Assembly (NCBI GenBank): GCA_022560025.1
Contig: JAFISE010000066.1
Span: 62,001 to 126,000, forward strand
From: Stagonosporopsis chrysanthemi
Taxonomy: Eukaryota; Ascomycota; Dothideomycetes; Pleosporales; Didymellaceae
Direction: 5' to 3'
DNA length: 64,000 nucleotides
The position numbers and the translations under genes were made by a program. Every line of letters begins with the position of its first letter. Position 1 is the stretch's first letter. This document shows positions 55,300 to 64,000 of this stretch, in pieces. Below the pieces are notes generated by a model, which worked only from the letters and a program-made list of their open reading frames with translations, did not search any database and had not been told where the DNA came from.

Positions 55300-56275
55300 C
55301 TGTGTCTATGCACGTAACATCTAGATCTGCGTAACGCCTAATTATAAAAACAAGCATCTATCTTTAACGCGTTATTACTTAATAACTATAGCACTAATTA
55401 TTAATACGCTTAGAGTAGTTAAAGCGTTAAAACAAGGAGAGAAACTTATATATTAAAACATTGCTAATTAGTTTAGTGTTAATTACTTAACGCTAGCGCA
55501 GAGACACAGAGGTGTTTAGGCACCTCTAGAGGTTAAGAACTTTAACTAGTAGAAGGTTACACTATAACAAGAAGTAAAGCTTATAAAATATATAAAAGAG
55601 CTTACTGCTTGTTATATACTTCTTACAAGAGAGATAATACAAGATTTTACATTATCTGTAGCTAAAGAACATGTAAGCAAGAGCTAGGTTGCTTAGTTTA
55701 TTAACAACTACTCTATCTATCTTATCTCTTAACACTTAACAAGTATAGATGCTAATTGCTGCAATGCCAATTTATACACTAAGTATAAGCTATACTTTAA
55801 CCTACTTTAACGCAAGATTACTAATATACTTGTTTCCTTCTTACCTACTAGCTAGACTAACAATAATATAGGCCTTCCCTAGCTTTAACAGGTGTTTAAT
55901 CGCTTTACTAAGACTAAGGCGCAGAGAAAGTAGTACTTTCTAATCCTTAACAGCTATAGATCCTATATAACAATAGACTTTATTAACTACTAGAATTAGA
56001 ATAAAATACTCTTAGCTATCCTTCTCCTTTACTTAATCTACACACTGCAGCTGCTTAACGTAGTAATGTTTAAGCCTTTCTTAATTGCGTACTTAAAAGA
56101 GCTTACAATACACCTTTATAATAGCTAGAGACTATTAGTAATTAAGAAGAGCAACTTCTTCTACCTATTCTAGAAGGCCTAGATAAGCATGTTTACTTAG
56201 AGGTTAATACTTAAATCTTTTAAGGTAATAAGTATAGCACTTTTCTAACTTATATACTAAACACTAATCTTTTAA
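55300..56275 (+). mobile_element. RIPped, internally deleted copy of the 42148 pogo element
   Basis: It starts CTGTGTCTATGCACGTAACA (compare CCGTGTCCGTGCGCGCAACG) and follows the 42148 element: CACTAATTATTAATACGCTT for the transposase start, then a DNA-binding region relic. It jumps from the KIT.. position (about 55830) directly to a S.TNNNIGLP-like site, losing the first catalytic Asp region (about 110 codons). It continues through TIDFINY..N.NKILLAIL to about 56275 and has no right TIR. The TA at 55298-55299 is shared with the MITE on the left. Confidence 0.75.
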
Positions 56276-56399
56276 GTTTTAGGCTTTTTTTATAGAAGCT
56301 CTAAAAATCCTAGCAACTAATCTAGCTTACTATAGCTACTCTAGGAGTACTTCTAGCGTCTGCCTAGCCTCTCTGCGCAACACGCAAAGGAGCTTAATA

Positions 56400-58010
56400 G
56401 AATAGTAGAGCCTCTCTCTTCTTATTACATAGAGTCTCCTAACTCTAAGTCTTCTTAGTATCTTAATACCTGCGCCTTAAGACAGCTTTAGAGAGATGTG
56501 CACTACTAAGCACCCCTACTAAGCTGCTAGAACCTTACTAAGGGCGCTCTTAAACCTTAAGTCTCTAATACTGTTTAGCACTATATTACTAAGACTTAGT
56601 AGATTACCTAGCTATAGAATAATATTACTACTGCCTTTGCTACAGCTATAAATTAATATGTGCAGGGCTATACTAACTATAAAGAAGCTAAAATTATAGA
56701 AAAGCTATAGCAGAAAGTTATCTATACTCTAACTTTGCTCTTCTTTAGCAACTTCCCTATCAGCTTATAGTAGAGCAGCAATGCTAGCTATAGTAACTCT
56801 AGAAGCTAGGACTTAAGATAGTGCTTTTAGGCAGACGTAGCTAGAGACCCCTAAATATTAGGTAGGGGAGACAGCTAACTCTTAATCTCTACTAGACTAC
56901 AGCCTGCTTCTGCAACTAAGCTAAAAGAAGACAACTAAATATTTATAGCTATCTCTAATCTAGTTATACAACTACAAAAACCTTTACTATTTATAGTAAG
57001 GTAAGCAATCTATAAAAGTATAGAAGAAATTATTTCTAAAGATATACTTACTACCTTACCTATTAATACAGGCTAGGCAATTACCTTAGCTAACTAGAAT
57101 ATCTAGTAGCAACTTCTTACTTTAGAAAACTAAGAACTTTTAATATAAGCTCTTAAAAGAGATATAGTTAGAACTCTAGAATACTAGATTAACTACATAG
57201 TATAAGAAGTACCTAGCTCTTTTTAGACTCTAGATAGTACTAAGCTACCTACTACTACTTAGCTAGTAAAAGAAGAAGTCTGCTTATAAACAGGTAAGTA
57301 GCCTATTAGCTTTAAAATATTATAATATATAGTAAATTTAAATAGTCTTACTACTTAGATTATATTATATAAAGAGCTAATTTTCTTATTCTAGCTTTTT
57401 AGCACTAGTTAATTTTTAAAAGAAATTTATAAGTATCTAATTATATAGTAATATAACTTAGGCTGCTAGTAATACTATAATACTACTTACTATATATAAG
57501 TAGTCTATTTTACGTATTATAGAGACAGTATAAATAGACATTAAGAGCTCTATAAAGACAACTGTCTTTATAAAGCTAAGTGTGCTAACTACTATAGCCT
57601 ATACTTAGCTAGTTACTCTAACTACCTTGCTACTTCTTACTAGGTGTATAGACATATAATTAAGCCTACTATAACTAAACTAAATACTATCTACTATATA
57701 AGCAGAGTAATATACTCGTATTTTTATAGAACAGTAAAAGAAACCTTTAACTAAGCAATGCTACTCTATAAAAACCTCTTCTAGAAGCTTTTTAAGAGAT
57801 TTTAGCTGCCTACTTTCTTTCTTAGAAGTAAATACTAGACAAAGACAGTAAGATAGCTACAAACAGAATAAGCAGCGCCTTATAAGTATCTTTACCTACT
57901 GCTAGTAGAGAGAAGAGACTAAGACAAGCTACTATAGGCTGTGCAAACCTAAATATAAAGAATATCTCTGCTAACAGTCTGCTTCTATAATTACTTATTT
58001 ATACTAACCT
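56400..58010 (+). mobile_element. RIPped ORF1 of a Tad1-like LINE retrotransposon (tentative)
   Basis: With stops ignored, the frame at about 57440-57660 spells zinc-knuckle-like text: a spaced Cys/His region ending KAKCANYYSLYLASYSNYLA. That is close to the CxxC..GPHxASxxxCP pattern of LINE ORF1 gag-like proteins. Upstream (about 56620-56760) reads ITTAFATAIN.YVQGYTNYKEAKIIEKL, helical as expected before the knuckles. No endonuclease or reverse transcriptase follows, as copia copy B begins at about 58231. Confidence 0.45.
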
Positions 58011-58230
58011 GTTTATTTTAAAGAAAGAAGATACTAGTATAAGTAATACACTACTATCTATATATTAGAATATAGTTATACACCTTCTACTTATAACAAG
58101 TAATAATAGTCTAGCTAGTAGAAAAATTAGCTCTGTATATACTAAGCTAATATTAGCAAGAGCTCTGTTAACTATATTATAATACTAGAAGTGTTCTTCT
58201 AGAAGAGTGTAGACATTATATATAACAGTT

Positions 58231-61200
58231 AAGCTCTGCCTAGGCCTACTTTAGTATAAGTTAAGATAGCTTGTATATAGGCAGGTACATAAGCAGCTCT
58301 GCTTACGTCAATAGTTAATGCAGTGCAGTCTTCTCTTCTCTCTATACTGTTATAGTTATAAGCCTAGGACCTTTTAGTTAATTACTGCATTTACTCTTTA
58401 ATAATACTTAATACTTAGAGTATGTTTAGCTAGGAAGTTATAGCAACTTAAGAGCAGGAATTATAAGTAGGAAAAAGGTTGTTGATTATCTTTAGAAGAC
58501 TAGACAGCTAGTTAAAGTAGCTATTTATAAAGAAGATATCTGCAGACTAGAGTAGTCTATAAGAGTATGTTAATCTAGACCTTTTACTAGAGACACTAAA
58601 GAGACTAGAAGACAAGAGACTAGTAGAGCTTAAAGTTAAGAGCTTTAGGTCTTTTCTACTAAATAAATAGATTAAGATCTTAGACTTAATAGTAATAGAG
58701 CTTATAGTATTTAACTCTTAGGCTTAAAAATTTAACTAAGATAAAGCTAAGTAGCTTACTAAAGAAAAGGCTCTCTTTAACCTAAGCTTAGAGATTGTAC
58801 AAATAATTAATATTAAGCACTTAGACTTAATTCTTAATTATGCTAACTTGTACAGCTAATTAAAGATAATAAAAAAGTACTTCTAACTATTAATTTAATA
58901 AAGAAATTATTAGCTAAGAGCTTGTTACTAAGCAGCCTGCACAAGGCTAAAGAAGGTTAATCTAGACTCTTAGTTTAATAAGTAGATAATAATTACTAGA
59001 CTTTTTACAAAGGCTAATATACTAGAGATAGCTAGCAGTAGAGCTTAAGAAGAGTTTATCCTGTTTATCTATAGTCTAGATAATAGCTAGGCAGCTAGTT
59101 AGCTATAGGAGTTTGTTAAGAAAGAGTAGAAGAAAAAAGAGTTTACACTAACTATAGACTTAATTACAGAGTTTTAGTTATATTATTACTAAACTTGTCT
59201 AGTAGTATTAGAGCTTAGCACCTTTACTACTTTTAAGGCAGCTAAGAGCTAGGATTATAAAACTCTATAGTTAGCCTAAAAAGATATAGCAGCCTAATAA
59301 TTAGATTAAAGTATCTTAGAAACCTAGATAAGAAAGCGCTTTTATAAAGAGATTTATAGGTTTAATATATGTCTTTATATTAACTATATAGATAGAAGAA
59401 AGAGCTAGAAGATAGATGTATCTATTTTACAGAGTTTTATAGAGCTTTAAAGCAGTCTTGCTTTTAACTTAATAGCTAATCCTCTAAAAGCAGTAGAAAA
59501 GAAGCTTAAAAAGAACAAGAATTAAACAGCTAATAAAAAAGAGTCTGTAATTAGTATAGATAGTAAATAGCTAGCTAGTAGTTTATTGCACGTTAATATA
59601 GTACTATAGATAGTAGCTGCTCTAGAGCTATCTATCTTACTACTACTTACAAGGTAGATTTTTAACCTTAGTTTAAATTGCTATATTATAAATATAAAGA
59701 GATAGAACTAGATTATAAGAAAGATAAGCAAGCTAATAGACACTATATATACTAGCAGAACCTTTGTTTAGATTAAAAAGTAGAAGGAGATAACTATATA
59801 GATTAAGTTGCTAATAAAAAAAAGCTAGATAAAGCTTATATAAGTAGTGTATATGTCTAGCTACTTTACAAGCGTTATTAGGCTGTTACAGAGTTAATCT
59901 CTTAGTATCTACTTTAACTTAGGTAGAGACTGTCTATATTTAAAAAAAGGCCTTAAATATAGTCTGTTTACTCTAGTATAGAGGCAGCTATTAGCTTGTT
60001 AACATAGACAAGAACTAGAGAGCAGAGCTAGTGCTAATATTAGTATATACTACTTAGTATACAAAGTCTTTAAGAAAACTAAGAAAAGATCTTACTATTA
60101 GTTAAAAGACAACGTATTAAATATTTAGCTATATTAGCTAAAAAGTAGTTAAGTACCTAAATAATTGTATACTTAGTATAAATATTAAAAAGTAATTAAT
60201 TACTCTAATATAGAAAGACTGTAAAGTCTATATTAAAACAAAGCTCTAGAGAATTCTAAGTAAAAGAGCTTAAAGTAAGCTAGTATTTTGTCTATTTTAC
60301 TAACTTAGTATAGACCTAGTATAGCTAAGATAGAGAACTAAACACTACTATAATAAAGACCTATTAATACTCTATACTATATACTTATATAGTAAATAGT
60401 ATAAGGCCTGCTGCTTACTAGACAAGAAGTTAGGTACTCTTAAGTGTATAGTAATACGCTTACTAGCTAAGAGTAACTACTAGTTTAGTGCTAATATAAT
60501 AGCTATAAGGCTTAATAGTAAGTATAGCTATTGTAAGCTGCTTTATATACTAAGGGATCTTAGTATTATTATAGAGCTTTAAGCAAAGTATTTTAAAGAG
60601 TAGAATAGACTATTAGAATAAGCTTAGAAGATAATTATAATTTATAAGAAAGTAATTAAGATTAATAGACAACTACTAATAAAGATTTTAAATTAGTACT
60701 ATTTTATAGTAGTCTATTTACTTAAAAGAATACTACTAGAAGCAATTAGATAAAAGACTTTATATAAAGTAGTATATAGATTTAAGCTGTTAGCAGCTTA
60801 CTTTAATATTATAAGAGCTAGAGCCTATATACTAAATACTAAGCTAAAGTATAAAAAAAGCTTAAGTCTTGCGTACTAGTCAGACAGCTAGTTAGCTACA
60901 ACTCTACAAATATCTATAAAGTATAGATACTAAAATTAAGACAAGTTCTTAGAATAAAAGATATTATCTTTGTACTTAATAATAATATATAGCCTGTCTA
61001 TCTAGACTAATAGGCTTTAAGAAAAATAGTAATAATTCTATATATTTTAGAACTACTAGAAGAGACTAACTAAAGGTTAAGTTACTCTTATAGTTAGTAT
61101 ATAGAGACTAGGGTAGAATTAGCTAGCCTAAGTAAGATACTTAAGTAAGCTATACTAAGAATATACTTTGTATATTACTAATACTATAGAACACTCTAGA

Positions 61201-63130
61201 ACTAATAACTTAAAGAAATTACTTAGAGATAGAACTTAATATAGAGCCTAAGGTAGAGCACAAGTTAAAGCCTAAGGTAGAGCCTAAGGCAGAGGTATTA
61301 AAGATACTACAAGGTTAGAAGCTTATTCTAGCTAGTAAAGAAGCACTAGATTAATAATTAAATAACGCCCTAAGATGTAAAGAGATTAGAAGCTACTTTA
61401 GCAAGTTAAATATGCTAACAGAAATAAGGTAAAAAAAAATACTTAAGACTTACTTTATTATATTTATAGCAGCACTATAGCTAGCAGAGTTATAGAAAGC
61501 TTAGCTATACAAAGACTAGTATCTACCTCTACTTAAAAAATAAAAAGACTTTAAGAAACACTTATATAGACAAGAGTTTAAAGCTGTAGTAGCTAAAGAA
61601 TTTAAGAGCTGCTAGAGTAAAAGATACTTTAAGATAATATTAGTCTTAGAAGCTAATAGTTAAGTGCTACTTTTAATGTAAGTATTTATATATAAGTTTA
61701 ATAAAGATAGACAGTTATATAAGTATAAGGCTTAACTTATTATAAAAAGAGATTTTTTAGACAACTAGAAAGATATATATATAGTAATACTAGCTGTAAA
61801 AGTGTTTAAATCTCTTATAGCTCTTATAGCAGCCTTTAGCCTTAAGGTATATTAGTATAATATACTAAATATATTTTTAAATATATTTTTTAATTAAATA
61901 ATCTATATATAGACTGTAGAACTATATATAAAGTAGATAGGCAAGCTACTTAAGCTTAAGAGAGCTCTTTACATATTTAAGAACGCGCTACTACTCTAAT
62001 ATAAGTATTTAAAGTAAACACTTATTATATTAAGTCTAAGACTAGTTTAGGACGTCTCTTGTCTATTTATTAATAAAAAACTAATAGTCTTCTTCTATAT
62101 AGAAAATATTATAGTACTAGTGCACTCTAACTATCTTGACAATTTCTATTAATTTAAGATCTGACTAGGTAATATATATAATCTAAAGAAGCTTAGAGAA
62201 TTTAAGTAGTTGTTTAGTATTTAAGTTTAAAAAGATTAAATAGCAAGAACAATATAGCTAGTCTAGGACTTATTTATTAACAAGGTAGTTAAGAAGTTTA
62301 ACCTAGACCTAAAGCCTAGTAGGAAATACTTAGTAGTCTTACTTATAGAGAACTCTCTAGCCTAATTAATAGAAGAGTTAAGTTACAAGTATACTTAGCT
62401 GTACTAGCAGCTCGTTAGGTTACTAGCTTATATCTTAATATTTACTTAACTTAATATAGCACAATTGTACTTAGTACTAGCTTAGTATTTCTAGAACTCT
62501 AAGCAGAGGCATATTACTATAGTAAAGAATGTCTAGAGATACTTATATAGCACAAGGTACCTAGCAATTAGAGCAAGTTAGCAGAAAGCTAAGAGCTTAT
62601 TCTTTATATAGAATAAGTCTCTCTTCTATAACGTATTTAATATAGTGTTTAATAATAATATTAAAACTTATTAATAGTTTTATAGACATTTATTTAAGCT
62701 TTATAAGATGCCTACTAACTAAAGAGCTACTTAATAATAATTAGTTACTAAATCAACTACTAAGGCAGACCTAATTACTTTATTAGCTTTAGGTAGAGAG
62801 ATAAAGTAGTAGAACTGTGTGTTTTGTTATATTAAGCTTAACCTAGAGATTTAGCTAACTATCTATTATAATAATAAGTAGATAGTTAGAATAGTTAAGA
62901 AAGAAAATAAATAGTTTTATACAAAGCTAAGGTATATAGATACTTATTAGATATAAGTAAAAAAAGAAGTGTAAAACAAGTAACTCTATATTAAGTAGTG
63001 CCTTATAGTAGAAATACTTATAAATAAACTTACTAAGTCTTTTGTAAGGCAGAAACATGCTAAGTTTATAAGGCAGCTAGAACTTAAGAATACTTACTAG
63101 CTTCTTACTACTTAGGTAGAGACTCTAGAG
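58231..63130 (+). mobile_element. Ty1/copia-type element copy B (RIPped)
   Basis: It aligns with copy A (41416-42147 plus 44279-48060) in the same order. It lacks the pogo element and the solo LTR, which makes it the empty-site reference for both. RNase H and C-terminal relics are at about 62760-63040 (ADLITLLALGREIK., then LTKSFVRQKHAKF). Copy B carries extra sequence around 60940-62100 not aligned easily to copy A, including a Pro/Lys/Glu repeat relic near 61230. It is full of TAG/TAA. Confidence 0.75.
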
Positions 63131-63805
63131 CTAGCAGAGCTAAAGTAGTAGCGTATTCTTAAGCCTATAAAGAGCTTTTTTAAGCTTAAGCAGCTTGCCT
63201 AGCTATTCTTTATACAGTTCTAGAGTCTGTATATATATTATTAAATTAAGAGGTGTATTTAAGAATATATTTAGTATATTATACTAATACACCTTTAGGC
63301 TTAAGGCTGCTGTTAAAGCTATAAAGAATCTAAATACTTATATAGCTAGTCTTATTATTTATATATGTTTTTAGTTGCTTTAGAAATCTTTTCTTATTAT
63401 AAATTAGTCTTTGTACTTATATAATAGTCTATCTTAATTAAGATTATACTTAGATACTTATATTAAAAGTAGTACTTAACTGTTAACTTCTAAGACTAAT
63501 ATTATTTTAAAGTATATCTTACTTTATTAGCTTTTAAATTCTTTAGCTACTATAACTTTTAACTCTTGTCTATATAAGGCTTTTTTTATATCTTTTTATC
63601 TCTTTAGTAGAAGTAAAAGCTAGTCTCTATATAGCTAAGCTATTTATAACTCTGCTAGCTGTAGTACTACTACAAATATAATAAAGTAAGTTCTAAGTAT
63701 TTTTTTTTTACTTCTTTCTTATTAGTATATCTAACTTACTAAGTTAGTTACTAATCTTTTTACATCTTAGGGTGTTATTTAACTAATAATTTAGCACGTT
63801 TTTAC

Positions 63806-64000
63806 TAGCTAAGAAAAGCTCTTAATATTGTAGTATCTTAAATACTTCTACATTAGGCTTTACCTTAGACTCTGTTTTATGCTCTGCCTTAGGCTCTATA
63901 TTAAGTTCTGCCTCTAGGTAATCTCTCTAAGTTGTTAGTTCTAGAGTGTTCTCTTGTATTAGTAATATACAAAGCATATTCTTAGTATAGCTTACTTAAG
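63806..64000 (-). repeat. Inverted copy of the copia-B segment 61140-61335, running off the window
   Basis: The reverse complement matches 61140-61335: the plus strand ends with AGCATATTCTTAGTATAGCT against AGCTATACTAAGAATATACT. Between them lie the GCCTAAGG.AGAG repeats. This suggests another copy of the same element in opposite orientation beyond the window edge. Confidence 0.65.

Noticed and set aside
1..64000. CRISPR arrays, bacterial operons, phage or plasmid origins
   Set aside because: No regularly spaced short repeats or bacterial-style gene packing were seen; introns, HET and F-box genes and RIP all indicate a fungal nuclear genome.

Overview
The window is nuclear DNA of a filamentous ascomycete (Pezizomycotina, plausibly a dothideomycete). 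Genes carry short 46-68 nt GT-AG introns, there is a HET-domain gene, and the sequence is split into GC-equilibrated islands and extremely AT/TpA-rich blocks. In those blocks, transposons are full of TAG/TAA codons made by C-to-T and G-to-A transitions, the footprint of repeat-induced point mutation (RIP).

Layout. 1-3.7 kb is a mixed zone with a two-exon small gene and a RIP-scarred 5S rRNA fragment. 3.7-9.87 kb is a RIP-destroyed Ty3/gypsy element that stops abruptly. 9.87-41 kb is the gene island. It holds a small multi-pass membrane protein gene, a one-TM coiled-coil gene, a divergently transcribed pair of large multidomain genes (13.95-17.02 kb minus, 18.10-21.41 kb plus), a sequence-divergent but structurally sound 5S rRNA gene, a block of virus-derived DNA (about 23.05-27.23 kb), a broken HET gene, a secreted-protein gene with an internal stop, an F-box gene, and two further decayed genes. 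About 41-64 kb is a nested TE graveyard: two related Ty1/copia copies, a lightly RIPped pogo/Fot1-type transposon at 42.15-44.28 kb, two heavily RIPped pogo relatives, MITE-like elements and a LINE ORF1 remnant.

Two parts deserve most attention. The first is the divergent pair. One gene encodes an N-terminal P47/TULIP-like beta region, a membrane segment and an Ala/Glu-rich coiled coil (1050 aa). The other encodes a Gly-rich beta region and long helices flanking a hydrophobic segment, as in alpha-pore-forming proteins (967 aa). They share one ~1.07 kb promoter region and may be a two-component, toxin-like or membrane-active system; that function is inference.

The second is the viral block. 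It keeps the exonuclease and polymerase motifs of a family B DNA polymerase in a high-GC3 reading frame broken by frameshifts and stops, with further viral-looking ORFs on both strands. A 184-bp MITE sits inside one viral ORF, and a ~95% identical copy interrupts the neighbouring host HET gene. This argues that the viral DNA is truly integrated, although a poly-G/N assembly gap lies inside the block.
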